NCBI GenBank assembly: GCA_039621445.1 | Contig: CP154956.1 | Span: 94,616,406 to 94,680,405, forward strand | Reading direction: 5' to 3' | DNA from: Euglena gracilis | Lineage: Eukaryota; Euglenida; Euglenophyceae; Euglenales | Length of the DNA: 64,000 bases | In this document: one piece after another, positions 41,812-52,859 of the stretch | Position numbering within the stretch: the stretch's first letter is position 1 | Layout: the number at the start of each line of letters is the position of its first letter | Notes under the pieces: model-generated | The model's input: the letters and a program-made list of their open reading frames with translations, nothing else | Told to the model about the DNA's origin: nothing | Database searches by the model: none | Program-made: the position numbers and the translations under genes

Positions 41812-41998
41812 TCAAGGTAGCCGCCCAGCAAGGAACTCATCCGTGTCTCTCGGTCGGATGTCCAAGTGGACGGCACACTTCTTGCGGAAAAGCCTGCCGC
41901 TGATGCGGAAATCCCGGTTCTTGTGGAGCTTGTGTGCGCCGGTGAGGAGAAACAGCTGGCGGATGGTTGATGGCGGAGGGCACCCAATTCGGTACCGG
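41812..41998 (-). CDS. Terminal exon, basic, with TGA stop
   Basis: The acceptor is CAGCACCGTAG. The first C completes a TGC codon with the TG left by the exon ending at 42794. Then RYRIGCPPPSTIRQLFLLTG, AHKLHKNRDFRISGRLFRKK, CAVHLDIRPRDTDEFLAGRL and P, then TGA. It is basic, with a KNRDFRISGRLFRKK stretch. The frame after the stop (NGKLFAKESIYVKL) looks protein-like too, so a read-through frameshift cannot be excluded. Unknown family. Confidence 0.65.
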
Positions 41999-42234
41999 CT
42001 ACGGTGCTGCGTACAATACACTATCACGAACGATTTTATCAAACACATTAAATTATCATTAGCATAATCATGATGATGAACTATTCCCGCTTTCATGGTC
42101 ATTATCTGTCAACATTGCTCATTGCCACCATCACTCATTTTCATTGTCAGCATAATGATTTGTATCTTGATGTGTGGAACTTATTGTCTTCCTTCAAATG
42201 ATCTCTATGCCTTTTACCCTTCCCTTTTTTGTCA

Positions 42235-42325
42235 TACAAGACAACTTGGTATGGCAGTTCACATTCCTGACAGGGTGGGACTCTGACCAAACTTTTGGGC
42301 ATAACAGTTTCCCGGGGTGGGGAAG
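42235..42325. repeat. Family D fragment
   Basis: CATTCCTGACAGGGTGGGAC, TTGGGCATAACAGTTTCCCGG. A second fragment lies at 41555-41595 (CCTGACAGGTTCTCAGG). Confidence 0.55.
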
Positions 42326-42793
42326 TTGTTTTGTTTGAAACTTTACAGCTTTTTTTATGCCTTCAAGAGGGGAGGGGAATATGCTAACCCGGTCTCGAAA
42401 AAGTGTGGAAAATGTTCAAAATCTGATCGAGAATGCGCAAAAATATAAAAAATGCAAAAACTACCCTCAAAAATTTGGTGCGAAAAATGACACCAAATTG
42501 TAAAAATGATATGGATAATGAAGAAAATTTCGAGAATTTCAAAAATTCAACAAAATGCAAACTATCGGGTAACTCGGAAAAAAATTGCGACAAAAAAGCA
42601 AAAATGCACTCAAAAGAACAAAAAGAATGCTCAAAAATTCGAAAAAAGCGAAGCACCCACATCCCCCCTGATGCCCTTCAGAAAGATGGGGCCAAACCAG
42701 AACATTGAAACCAGGAACAACTCCTGAGGGGGGGGTCAGTGATTGTCAGCCAACACCAACCAATAACCCCCCCCCCCCATCACCACAACGTAC

Positions 42794-42945
42794 CAGTTCA
42801 GCGACGGGAGTGCTCCGCTTGTGGTGGTTTTCGCCGGGGCGACCTCCGCCATCGCCTCGCAGACGTCGTGTTCTGATAGCAACCCTGCCAGGGCTTTTGC
42901 CACATCGACAGTGGGAGGGGGGGGACCGGATCGAGCCCGGGGCCA
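42794..42945 (-). CDS. Internal exon, Ala-rich helix
   Basis: The donor is GAACTG|GTACGT, an excellent consensus. The - frame reads VDVAKALAGLLSEHDVCEAM, then AEVAPAKTTTSGALPSLN plus TG. The split codon is completed by the exon at 41998. The acceptor is unclear; GGCAAAAG, GGCAG or CTATCAG are candidates. The first half is an amphipathic helix (AKALAGLLSEHDVCEAMAEV). Unknown function. Confidence 0.65.
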
Positions 42946-42949
42946 ATAA

Positions 42950-43255
42950 CCGGGGCGGTTAAGCGAAAAAAGCTCCTGTCCCGGCAGACTGTATGCAAAA
43001 TCTGCGGGAATAACGGCGGAAAAAATGGCCACGTGGTGGCGAAAACGGGTCGATTTCGAAAAAAAAACAGTGATTTCTGGTATATGGGCAGTATCCTTGG
43101 ACCATCGCCCATCCACCCAAAACGTCAAAAATGTGGGGTTCGCCTTTTTTCTATTCTTTGACCCATTTGAGCCCGGACCGGGTGTTGGCCGGTCCCGAGG
43201 CCCGAAGGCGGTCCTTAAGAGTGGTCCTTGACGGAACAAAACTCCGTTTCTTGAG
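42950..43255 (+). repeat. Family A element, + orientation
   Basis: GGGGCGGTTAAGCG, TGTCCCGGCAGACTG, GAAAACGGGTCGATTTCG, ATCCTTGGACCATCGCCC, ATCCACCCAAAACGTC, and the end AAGGCGGTCCTTAAG. The B-box region reads ATTTGAGCCCGG and is degraded. Confidence 0.8.
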
Positions 43256-43554
43256 GATCGCCATTGGGGGACAACGGAGGGGGCAAAGCACAAATTCAAG
43301 CCACGGCCTAAGACTCGGTTGGCTGGGGGGGGAAATGGTGGTTGGCCTCAGCAGTCAGAATTTGACCAACCCTGGGGGTCTTGGAGAGCCCTGAAGTGCC
43401 TGGGCAAGCAAGCCCTCCGGCGCCTACCTGGTTGCGGGCAGAAATTCGCCCCCAAATGGGCCTTTTCAGACCTCCTGGCTCCTTAAGCGCCGGAGGGCCT
43501 TCGTCAAGTGCCCAGCGCTTTCGTCCCCCCCTGCCCCCTGTGGCCCGGATGACT

Positions 43555-43770
43555 CCAGGGCGGTCCAAACGCAAAAAAAAACCCGTCCCCTTCAAACTAA
43601 AAAGAAAAAAATCCGCTGGGCAAAATGGAAAAAGCCCATATTTTTGGCAGAAACGGATCGACTTCAGGGGGAAAAAATCTGGTTTCGAGTCTTTAATTCT
43701 TTACTCCGTTCAAACCCCAGTTCAGCCCTTGGGCGGCCCCAGGGTATTAAGTGAGCGGGGAGGAGGGGGG
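43555..43770 (+). repeat. Family A element, internally deleted
   Basis: It has the GGGCGGTCCAAACGC start, ACGGATCGACTTCAGG and B box GTTCAAACC (43708), but lacks the ATCGCCCATCCACCC core. Confidence 0.65.
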
Positions 43771-44060
43771 GGGTCGACCCCCCTCCTGTGCAAAAAATTT
43801 TCCGGCGCAAATCGCCGGAAATTTTTTTGACCTTGAAAAAAAAGCCCCCAAAATGGCGTTTTTGCGCTTTCTTGAATTTTCTTGAAAAATCGGCCAAAAT
43901 ATATACTAAGATTTCATATTTCCCGGCGCGAAGCGCTGGAAAATTTTTTGGGGGTCGCCGGGGGGGGGTCCTGAACCCCCCAAATCCTGACAGGGGGGTG
44001 GTCTGGACCCCCCTCCCCCAGGGGGGGGGGTCGGACCCCCGACCCCCCCCCCTCTACAAA
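43770..44060. other. Poly-G/C stretch with two CCGGCG hairpins
   Basis: TTTTCCGGCGCAAATCGCCGG (43797) and TTCCCGGCGCGAAGCGCTGG (43919) sit between GGGTCGACCCCCC, GGTCGGACCCCCGACCC and similar hairpins. No exon was seen. Confidence 0.6.
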
Positions 44061-44569
44061 ACCAACACTCAATTAATACCCTGGCCAGCCCTCATGCCCG
44101 AGGGCAGTACTTAACAAAAAAAACAACTCAACGTGGCGCCAAATTCAATTGCTTTGTTTTGTCCCAGGGAATAAAGAAGCATTATTTCCGGCAACCGCAA
44201 ACTTGCTGCTTGATGTGTTGAAAATTATTATAAATCCTCCCCTGTTGAAAAACCACCCAGCAACGCCATCCACCCCAATCACCCCTACGTTGTGGGAAAC
44301 TACCTGAGTCCATCACCATCGATATCCAGGTGGTGGTGCATCACAGGATTTGGCATTAACGGGACCCAATCGTCCATGGAAAAACCAATGCAGTTGTTGA
44401 ACAAAATATTGCCACAGTTTGAATGGCACCAAAGAGAAAATACAATGATCAATTGGGAAAACTAGATTTTGTGAAAAATAATTTTGAAACTTCAAAAAAA
44501 GCACCTGCCAAGCTCCCGTGAGAAAAAAATAAAACAATTCTTGTCCACATATACTCCTACAACAGATAC

Positions 44570-44790
44570 CAAGACAAGATGCTTCTCCTCAAATCCTGAA
44601 GAGGGTCGAAACAGCACAAATGCCTCTCTCTCCTCCGAAGACCCGGCATACAACTCTAAATTCAAATTGGGCTCGAGGCGCTTGAACACTTTGATCCAGC
44701 TGTACATGCCCAGTTTCATCGCCGTTGCATCATCCGTCACACCACTCCATTCCAGCAACTCATCGGCGAGAGTGGAGTCATGGCACCAAC
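44570..44790 (-). CDS. Internal exon, about 70 codons
   Basis: The donor is CTTGTCTTG|GTATCT. The - frame reads STLADELLEWSGVTDDATAM, then KLGMYSWIKVFKRLEPNLNL, ELYAGSSEEREAFVLFRPSS and GFEEKHLVL. It is soluble, mixed helix/strand, and the most natural-looking globular sequence in the window. The 5' edge is near 44790 (GGGAAGAG possible). The family is not recognised. Phase at the donor does not directly match the 42.9 kb exon, so an exon may be missing between. Confidence 0.65.
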
Positions 44791-44854
44791 CCCCAACCCC
44801 TCTTCCCAGATTTCACACCTAACCCTGACCACAATCCTAACCCGAACAACCTCC

Positions 44855-45165
44855 CCCGTCGTTGACACGCCAATCTTCCAGAAAGTGCCGTTGACACGGG
44901 GGGGGTGTAGACGACCTGCTGTGTCAACGGCATGGTACTATAAAAAAACAGACCTCGTCAGCAACATCTGGCCTCCACAATTGTACCATTGGACCTCTCA
45001 TATTGCACCAAACCACCAAATTCATAGAGGAAAACATTCAAAGATGTTTGAAGTGTGTTGGTTGAATATCCTTAGAAACTATGGCCAACACAAAGAAAAC
45101 TTTTATTTTCTAGAAAAATGCTGTTGACACGGGGTGTGTGTCAACGACAGGCTGTGTTAATGATA
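44855..45165. repeat. Family E elements
   Basis: CGTTGACACGCCAATCTTCC, AGTGCCGTTGACACGGGG and GCTGTGTCAACGGCATGGTACTATA at 44855-44945. GCTGTTGACACGGGGTGTG, GTCAACGACAGGCTGTG at 45120-45165. The boxes form TGTCAACG/CGTTGACA hairpins. Confidence 0.7.
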
Positions 45166-45224
45166 ATTTGTTAAAGCAGCCAAGGCGTCGTTACGAGCCC
45201 ATCCTGGGTGCAATTTCAATTTTT

Positions 45225-45440
45225 GGGCTGGCTGGAAATGGGCTTGCTGGCTGACCCCCCCCCCTCAGGGCTGGGATTAAGCCCGACTGAGGGTCGAACC
45301 ACCCCAAAACTGCCAATTATGCAGAATGAATTTTTGACCGAACTATTTGACCCAATTTGACATCCATTTTGGCTAATTTTGCACCTCCAAAAGCAAAAAA
45401 CCACCCATCTGTTCAGCCGCCCTTAGGCAGGGGGGTGCAA
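45225..45440 (+). repeat. Family F, partial copy
   Basis: GGGCTGGCTGGAAATGGGCTTG, CTGGCTGACCCCCC, GAGGGTCGAACCACCCC, ATTATGCAGAATG follow the family F order. Confidence 0.65.
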
Positions 45441-45469
45441 AATATGCACACAGGCATGTGTGAAACTGC

Positions 45470-45730
45470 ACTGCAAAAAACTGCACGGACAGAAAAACTG
45501 CACACGATAAGTTTTGTGCAGTTTTTTTTTGCAGTTTTTTTTTGTCCTGGAGTCGTACTTTTTGGTAGAGAAGTGGAATTTTTCCAAGTATTTTCCAGCA
45601 GAATTCTGTACACTCCAAAGGAATTTTTCCAACAACTGCAAAAAACTGAAAAAAAAACTGCAAAAAAACTGCAAAAAAGCCAAAACACAAAAAATGCAAA
45701 AAACTGCAAAAACTGCACGGTGCATATTTT
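45470..45730. repeat. CTGCAAAAAA simple repeat, both strands
   Basis: AACTGCAAAAAACTGCA words at 45470-45510 and 45640-45720, and TGCAGTTTTTTTTTGCAG at 45520-45540, so the two halves can fold on each other. Confidence 0.75.
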
Positions 45731-45998
45731 CCCCCTCCCTGCCTTAGTGGCTGGAAAATACATAAAACATGTTACTGGAAAAAAGCTCCTGGCTGCAAGG
45801 GTCTGAGTATTTCAAGGGGGGGGGGTCGTCATTGAGGTGAGCGAAATCGAAACTGGAAAAAACAACAAAAACAAAATTCATAAAAATACATAACATATTG
45901 AGTTGGAACCCAAATCTGAGATGGAAGGCCCAATCTCGACCCCTTTTGGTTCACTTCGGCACCTACCGAGGCCAGGGCAAAAAAGCCGTTATCCATAG

Positions 45999-46240
45999 TT
46001 GATAAAATTTGCTGATGTTAACCCTAAATTTCCAGAAAGTGGGAACCAGGTATCACCTTCAGTCCCCCCTGGACACACTGTAGCCCCTCCAGGGGGCCCT
46101 CAATGCGTGGTTGTCACAATCATGCACATGGCAGCAATGAGGGGGGTGGGTCCATGTTCCAGGGAGGACTCCTGTAGTCCTCCCAACTTTAGGGATGCAG
46201 CAGTTATTTACGCCCCATTTCGGACCATTTTAGGAAGAAA
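45999..46240 (+). other. Coding-like + frame, weak
   Basis: The + frame includes PGGPQCVVVTIMHMAAMRGV. No clear splice sites were seen. It could be an upstream exon of the + terminal exon at 47500. Confidence 0.25.
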
Positions 46241-46495
46241 TTAGGCCAAATTCGGGTGAAATTCAGGCAAAACGTGGTCCCCGGAAGCCTAAAATGGGGA
46301 CCTAACTTCCGGCAGGTCTTGGACCCTAAAACTGGCCAATTTTTGGCGCCAACCCTAACCCTTACCCTGTTCCTCAAAAAAGCACACCCAGAATCCGCCA
46401 AAATTTGCCTGGATTCGGGGGGTTTCCCTTGCGGAAAATACCGAAAAAATCCCTTCCTAGGGTCCCTCCCCCCTAGATGAACATAGACATCATGT

Positions 46496-46607
46496 ATACA
46501 TACATACATACATACATACATACATACATACATACATACATACATACATACATACATACATACATACATACATACATACATACATACATACATACGTACG
46601 TACGTAC

Positions 46608-46638
<31 letters not shown>

Positions 46639-46860
46639 CATACATACATACATGCGTACATGTATGTGTATACACATATACACACATTGGGAAAGGAGTG
46701 GCCCCTTGCAGCTTAAGAAGCCTTCATTTGCAAAACAGCACCGCACGTATGCTGTTTGCATATATATATATATATATACATATATATACATATATATGTA
46801 TATATATGTATATATATGTTTATATATGTATATATATATATATATGTATACACACACATG
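46496..46860. repeat. (CATA)n tetranucleotide array plus (TA)n
   Basis: About 40 CATA units (46496-46665) with a CGTA patch (46594-46608), then after a 90-bp gap a TATATG/TATATA region (46762-46855). Confidence 0.95.
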
Positions 46861-46879
46861 CATATGTGCATCTACCACC

Positions 46880-47040
46880 TCCATTCGCACACCACAGGCA
46901 CCGGACGCAGTGGCGCGGGTGGATGCCTGCAAGAAATGTTGCACGCTCCTCCAGCGCTGAAATAGAACGAGGCGAAAATCCCACAATATAGCGAGCCGTT
47001 GCGTGTCCCGGACAAGCCTGGCAACAGGAGGTTGGCGACC
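46880..47040 (-). CDS. Possible - exon
   Basis: The - frame reads RQPPVARLVRDTQRLAILWD, then FRLVLFQRWRSVQHFLQAST and RATASGACGV. Helical, basic. Alternative frames are also open. Splice sites were not fixed. Confidence 0.35.
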
Positions 47041-47499
47041 TTTTTTTGAGCACGCCAAATGCCCCAATCTTTGAAATGGTCATAAAGAGATTGAGTGCAC
47101 AGAATAAAAGCATAAAACGTATGATGTTATGAAATTTGCATAAAAACAGCCCAATATCATACAGTCAAACGGACGGACCCAAACATTAGTGTGGGTGGGG
47201 GTACTGGCTCATCGACCGATAATCAGCCGACTAGCCAGTTGTCCTACCCACTGTCGAAACGTGTACCGACCGAAAAGTCGGTCGGCACACGGGAGGGGGG
47301 GAGTCGACTATCAGTGTAATGTTACAAAGGGGGGGGTTACCGACTTCTGAAATGTGATGTCAATCTTCAAGCGAGGGCTCTTCTCATCAGACGTCCAGAG
47401 ATGGCATTCAGCTGCGACGCACAGATCAGAATTTCGCAAATCCGAAAATAAAATCCCCCATTCCTAACTTCAATCAATGCCCTGACCCGGAACCTGCAG

Positions 47500-47795
47500 A
47501 TCTGACTGAAAAATTGCTTCTGCAAGGTTCCTGGCGCTTTCAGAACCCCAGAATGCCAAATCGCCCGGAAAATTTAGTTTACACAAGTATGCAAAAATTC
47601 ATGGACCACGCAGGGTGGGGAAATTGTTACAGCCCTTTTGGTACATATGATGGCCAGTTGTTTGACCAGCCGACCGACCAGCCAATATCTTCTGCTGCAA
47701 AGCTTGTACGGCATCCTGGTCAACAGGAGGTGCAGCTGAAAGACCCCTCCCTGGTGAGCTTGGTGGAGCGTCGTTTTTCTTTCATCAAGAAATAA
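47500..47795 (+). CDS. Terminal exon on + strand, TAA stop
   Basis: The acceptor is CCCGGAACCTGCAG. After two bases it reads LTEKLLLQGSWRFQNPRMPN, RPENLVYTSMQKFMDHAGWG, NCYSPFGTYDGQLFDQPTDQ and on to LVSLVERRFSFIKK, then TAA. Ninety-seven codons, globular, with a basic C-terminus. It is the clearest + exon right of 20 kb and lies amid - exons, so it is either a gene nested in an intron or evidence that the - chain is two genes. No AATAAA was found close by. Family not recognised. Confidence 0.6.
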
Positions 47796-47959
47796 GACTT
47801 CCCTTGGCAAGGCAAGAACAATTGCCTCTGCTGTTATTTCCAGAAACCACCAGAAACCTTGTCCCGCTGTGTTTTAACACAACCACAAAAAAATCCCCAT
47901 TGGCAACCACATCGTCCAACACGAAAAACAAGAAAAAAACGAAAAGCAAAAACAACGGA

Positions 47960-48099
47960 CGCCTGCAGAGTCAATGGGCGGTTGGGTGTGGAGGCGCTGT
48001 TGCCACAGGACATACTCATGATGGTGCATCGAGTCGAAGCCGGATGAAAATCCCCCGTTATCGTTTGCCGATGCCCCGGTCGAATGTGTGTCTGATCCT
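47960..48099 (-). CDS. Internal exon on - strand
   Basis: The acceptor is GGGATGCAG. After one base it reads GSDTHSTGASANDNGGFSSG, then FDSMHHHEYVLWQQRLHTQP and PIDSAG. A Ser/Gly/Asn-rich start, then a His-rich helix. The end is near GCAG|GCGTCC (a GC donor) or slightly later. Unknown function. Confidence 0.5.
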
Positions 48100-48289
48100 C
48101 TGCATCCCCCCCCCCCGGCACTTGGCCCAGGCCACGATTGAAGGGAAGGCCGGGGGCCCAAATAAGGGGGAAACGTTTGCGCGTTAAGAATTTTGGTAGG
48201 CCATGCATAAAATAAGCCAAAACCTTCGAAATGGGGGGCAAGATCGCACGTTAAGGCCGAAGACCAGCTTCAGGGGGGCCAAATTGCAT

Positions 48290-48360
48290 GCAAGGAGGGG
48301 GGCCCAGCGCCAGGGGGGGGGGCAACCCCCTGCCCCCCCCCCCCCCCCCCCCCGGGCCGC
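48290..48360. other. Poly-G then 20-nt poly-C
   Basis: Two homopolymer blocks (48317-48323, 48335-48354) with GGGCAACCCCC between. A potential hairpin or quadruplex. Confidence 0.7.
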
Positions 48361-49286
48361 TTGGGATTTGTCATAATCGAAGGCATGGCCAGGGAAACAA
48401 CCTACTTGCCCAAGGGCTGGGTTGGCATGGACCCTCACCCAGAGAGGTTCCAAGAGTCTGTTTCAGCCCTCCCCTGCCTGCTGGGGCCTTGTCCAACAGG
48501 TCCAAACACCACAAGAAAAGCAAAGAAATACAAAAAGATCGGAACACTCATGCAGAGCAACACAATCCACATCCCTCCTTGAGACACCGAGGCTTGGGGC
48601 ATGGAATGCCATAACTCATTACCACATAACACATTATAATTCTGCTATAACAATACAATGGATGTGCATGATAATGATGATGATAATAATAACGATACAA
48701 GTGTGTGTTGGAACAGGATGACCCAGTGACATGACAAAAAAACAAAAGACCCAAAACAACAGAAACAACGAACTGACGTCCTGTGTCCAGGCTGGAAGAA
48801 TAAGCGTGCATCCATCTCGACTGATTTAACTTGAATTAGCGAAGGCACAAACCTCTGTGTATGAGGGCTGTCAACTGAAGAAAGAAATGGGAATGGCGTT
48901 CCGATGGGACGACGGCTTTCCAAAGCAAATACCAATATTTTGACAATATGGAACTCTATCACCATCTCTGCCCAGCCAGCCCAAAAGAAACTGCCAATTT
49001 TTTTCACCGCGGGGAAAAAAATGTGGCTTTTTTTAAAGAAAGCTTGTAGGATTAGCAGGATCATACGACAATTCTGTGTAAAAGTGCACAAAATAGGCTG
49101 GAGCAGGCTTCTTTTTAAGAGGAGAAATTTGTTCAAAAAAAAAGGAGAATATATGCCCAAAATGAAACGTTCTCCAGGAATCATATTTAGTTCCCAGTAG
49201 AATGTGCGAAATCGCCGAGGAAAAACACGAAAGCCACAGAAAAAGGAAAGAAAACACAAACCACACAGACTTGGCCAACAAAACGC

Positions 49287-49335
49287 ACACACACACACAC
49301 ACACGCACGCACACACACACACACACACACACACA
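49287..49335. repeat. (CA)n microsatellite
   Basis: CA run with a CG interruption (ACACGCACGCACAC). Confidence 0.95.
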
Positions 49336-49337
49336 AT

Positions 49338-49625
49338 TTAGACAGGGCGTTCCAGGGGCCTCAATTTAGGTCTCCGGACATTTCTTTGATTTTGCTTCGT
49401 TTCCAAGACATTTTGGAAACATCGATTTTTTTGACCCCGAAAACAGCCCCAAAATGACCGTTTTGGGCCACAAAAGTGCGCCGGAAGATGGGCCACGCGT
49501 GTCAGCAGCCAAAATGACGAATGGGGGGCGATTGACCGAAATTGTATGTTTTCTCGACATGTTTTCAAAAGTCGATTTTTTTGACCAAAAATCTCACCCC
49601 GGCGAAACGGCAGAGTCGAAACTGT
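49338..49625. repeat. Dispersed copy of the 229-bp unit
   Basis: GGGCGTTCCAGGGGCCTCAA, TTTAGGTCTCCGGACATTTC, ACATCGATTTTTTTGACCCC and CGGCAGAGTCGAA repeat boxes of 11250-11620 in the same order. It starts immediately after the CA microsatellite. Confidence 0.75.
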
Positions 49626-49629
49626 GGCG

Positions 49630-50690
49630 AATTGAACCCAGTTTGGATGGGGGAAAAAATTGACGGGAATATGATGGGAAAATTTTGGTTTGGAGGATTT
49701 AATTTAGTGATGAGAAAAATAAACTTTTCACAGATATTGGTGGTAATTTTTCTTGCTTGTGAGTAAAGATTTTCAGCAAAAAAGGCAACTCGAAATTTTT
49801 AAAAAAAATGGCAAAAATGGTCTTTTGGGTGTCTTTTTTGTGAATTCATTTGAGAAGACCCAAAAAAAAAACAACCAAAATTCACATTTGAAAATGCGAA
49901 AGTTTGCGGAAGAACGGCGGAAAAAGTGTGGAAACTGCAGATTCAGGAATTGTTGCACTTCTGTGGAGGGGACTGAAAATTTGGTCATTTTGCAACATAG
50001 GTGTAAATCTTGAGCCCTTATTTACAGTTTTTCAAACAAAAAAGATCCAAAAACATTATTTTTGTAATTAGGGAACGTGTTGATTCTGGAACATGGAATT
50101 TCTCAGGTGAAAAATCCCAAAATGGAAAACAACGACGAAAACTTTGGTAGCAAGTGAAACCTGGTCAATTTCCCACCATAAATTGGGAAGAAGCCTAAAA
50201 AGGGGGCAACGTGCGCAACGCTAGCCAAAATGGAGCCACTTGCCAGTGTCCTGCTACCCATCACAGCATGTAATCCGTAAATGTTTTCAATAGAGCCAAA
50301 GTTTTTTAACTGACCTGAATAATTGGTGGTTGGAAAACCGGGAAGGGGTTGGGTTGGTGTGAACCCCCACTACCCACAGCGTTCCCAGAAACTGCAATTC
50401 AATTGAGCCTGGAGTCCTTGAAATACATGCCACCCATCCAGGTCAACAAGATGCACATCCCACCCTGACGTAATAGAAACACAGTGGTGTGGCCTAACAA
50501 GAAAACGATGCTCCAAGGATGCCAGACCTCAAATTTTCCCCAAAATGGAACTGTTTTGGAAAGCGTCAACCAAATTATAGATACATATGGACACACACAT
50601 ATACATTAGGCCTAACTCTAGGAACAAAGTTAGGCCAGAAATTAGGCCTAACTTTAGTCCTAATCTGCATATATGGCCATGTTTTGGCCA
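49630..50690. other. About 1 kb without supported features
   Basis: AT-rich, with short frames only. TTAGGCCTAACT words at 50610-50660 form a small TTAGGCC-rich cluster (AACTCTAGGAACAAAGTTAG). No exon was found. Confidence 0.5.
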
Positions 50691-51060
50691 GAATATGGCC
50701 GGAGTATGACCAGGCAATTTTTCTTGCGTTTTTCATTGAATGTGGTGAGATAGCAATTTTTTTTGTTTGCTTAAGGTCTGTCCTATGGGGTAGGGTATCC
50801 TTGCTCCATTTCTGTGAAATATCCTCAAGGATGTGGATATTTTGGGAAGTTAAATTTATGGCAAAAATGGCCATAACAGCACAACACAGGGGAAAAAAGT
50901 GATTTCTGGCATCCTTTGCTCATCACCCAGCCACCCAAAAACTCAAAGCGAAGGTTTTTTTTTGCTTTTTTTATGTTTGACCCTGTTCAAGTCCCAATTG
51001 GCCCTCTGCTCGGCCCTTGGCCAGTCCTTGGGCCTGGGGGCAGGCCTTAATGAGGAAAAA
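50690..51060 (+). repeat. Family A: a - fragment followed by a + element
   Basis: 50725-50790 carries the - orientation end (TTTTCATTGAATGTGGTGAGA, CTTAAGGTCTGTCC). 50830-51060 carries the + core (ATTTCTGGCATCCTTTGC, ACCCAGCCACCCAAAA) and B box GTTCAAGTC at 50985. Confidence 0.7.
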
Positions 51061-51694
51061 AGCAAAAATCCGTGTCCCCTATTCACACGGAGAAACATGA
51101 CTGGGGACAAGAAAAGAGACAGGGGATGTGGGGCAATACCAAAGACGTATATACCGAACAAAATTTCTCATTGCTTTTCATGTTCTCGTGTTTGGGACAC
51201 GGCAAAGCAAGTTAGCCGATGGCCAGGAAAGGGAAATGCAACGGTTATTATGGTGGTGAGGAGTGCCAGCAAACCAGGAGGGCCTTGGGGTGGGACGGAA
51301 AGCACCGCAGGTATAGATGAAGGGTGGGGGGGTGACCAATCGTTACTGGTGGTTGGGGATAGGAGTGTGGCTCATGTAGTTTCGGTCCCTTCGAGCGAAA
51401 ATCCGTGGCAGAAAATGTTTCTGTCCGGACTGCACGACCTTCCTCCCTGGGGTGGCCATTCGACATTGGCGTGCGAATTCAGCCTTTGGTTTGGAAGGAA
51501 AACCCGCACGAGACCGTGGTTGGATGATCCTTATTGCTTACAACACCCCAAACAAACCTTGTAAACCTCATGTGCAGAGCTTTTTTGGGACCCGGGGGGC
51601 CAAGAATCGGGGAAACACCAGGCGCAGGCGGCAACCCTTGGAAAAATGCTTGCAAGGAGGTTGTGCCAGGCACCTGGGTGTTACCTCCCCCCCT

Positions 51695-51745
51695 TGTCCT
51701 TCAAATGTGTCGACACGGGGTGCGTCGTGGACAAGCCACACAAAA
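51695..51745. repeat. Family E fragment
   Basis: GTGTCGACACGGGGTGCGTC, GTGGACAAGCCAC. A partial match to the E consensus. Confidence 0.45.
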
Positions 51746-51969
51746 GACAGGCGTGGGGGAGGTGACATCCTTGTGGGCTTTGTTTGAGACATTTCAGCAG
51801 TGGATGGCCTGGATTGGAATGCAAAGTTTCAATAAAAAAAAAGGCCATGGAAAACTGAAAAAAAATCAAATATCAAAAAAAAAAAAACTCTTACAAATGC
51901 TGATTTGTAAAAACCCCAGTGGGTGGGGTCTTTACTGCTTTGTACCGAAAAATGGGGCACGTCACTGAC

Positions 51970-52106
51970 GGTCCAGAAATAGAAATGTAGGAAGGGCGAT
52001 TGGCTTCCCGCTGGTGGGGCCCGCATCGTGGAATGAAGGGCGCACCGCACCCCCGCCTTCAGAGGACGCGAAAGGTCACCGGCGAGGGCCAGGGCTTCTT
52101 TTTTTC
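51970..52106 (-). CDS. Internal exon, 45 codons
   Basis: The acceptor is TGCTCCCCCAG and the donor is TGGACC|GTCAGT. It is 137 nt: two bases of a split codon, then KKEALALAGDLSRPLKAGVR, CALHSTMRAPPAGSQSPFLH and FYFWT. Both splice signals are good and the length agrees with an open frame. Unknown function. Confidence 0.6.
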
Positions 52107-52184
52107 CTGGGGGAGCAAAATGCAACGCGAAAAAACAAACAAATGCAAACACAGCACAAAAAATGCAAAAAAGTAACAAAGCAC

Positions 52185-52280
52185 CCCCCCCCATCCTTGA
52201 CACGCCAAAATGCGGGGAGAGAGCGGCTGACATGGGGTGTATGTCGTGGACACACTGTGTCATGTTCACTGAGGGTAAAT
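52185..52280. repeat. Family E element
   Basis: CATCCTTGACACGCCAAAAT, GAGCGGCTGACATGGGGTGT and GTCGTGGACACACTGTGTCATG. Confidence 0.7.
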
Positions 52281-52619
52281 TAGATGGGGGGAACAATTTT
52301 GAATTTGTGATTTCTCAAGGTTTTAGATTCAAAAAAAACTATGTAAAATGTGATTTCTCAAAGTTTGTGCTGATGCAAAATTTGCACCTTGCACAAAGTC
52401 TCTGTTTTTTTTTGAAATTTGCCAACGCTCAGGACAAGGGTAGGATGGGAAATGGGGGTGTTTGGGAGGACCTAAATCTGACCAACACTGGGGGGGTCTC
52501 GCACTGTCCTGAAGTCAGGCATCATCTTTTAAGGCGCTTCAAAAACCCTTGAAAATCTCGAAAATCTAAGCACCTTAAAAAAAAAACTCATTCAGGCAAC
52601 AGGCAGAATCTCGCCAGAG

Positions 52620-52785
52620 CGAAAAAAAGATTTCTGGCATAATTGGAGCATTTTCTCTTCAACCCAAACTCGAAAAAATAGTTTTTCCGACTTGATTATT
52701 AAGCCCTATTCGATGTTGGGATGGCCCTTCGGACCGCCCTGGGAAAATAATCTGTTTAAAACCCTTAAAAATGTCAAAAAAACCT
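52620..52785 (+). repeat. Family A relic, + orientation
   Basis: GATTTCTGGCATAATTGGAGC, TTCAACCCAAACTCG and CCCTTCGGACCGCCC keep the order of the family core with heavy decay. It resembles 32870-33005 reversed. Confidence 0.45.
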
Positions 52786-52859
52786 TTAAAAACCTTCAAA
52801 TTCCCTTTAAAAATGCCTCCGTGGAGCCTGCAGGCATGCACCCCCCCTCCGGGGGGCGC

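Noticed and set aside
46000-46400. Coding region with HMAAMRG peptide
   Set aside because: It has an open frame but no splice sites or composition shift strong enough; kept only as a weak note.
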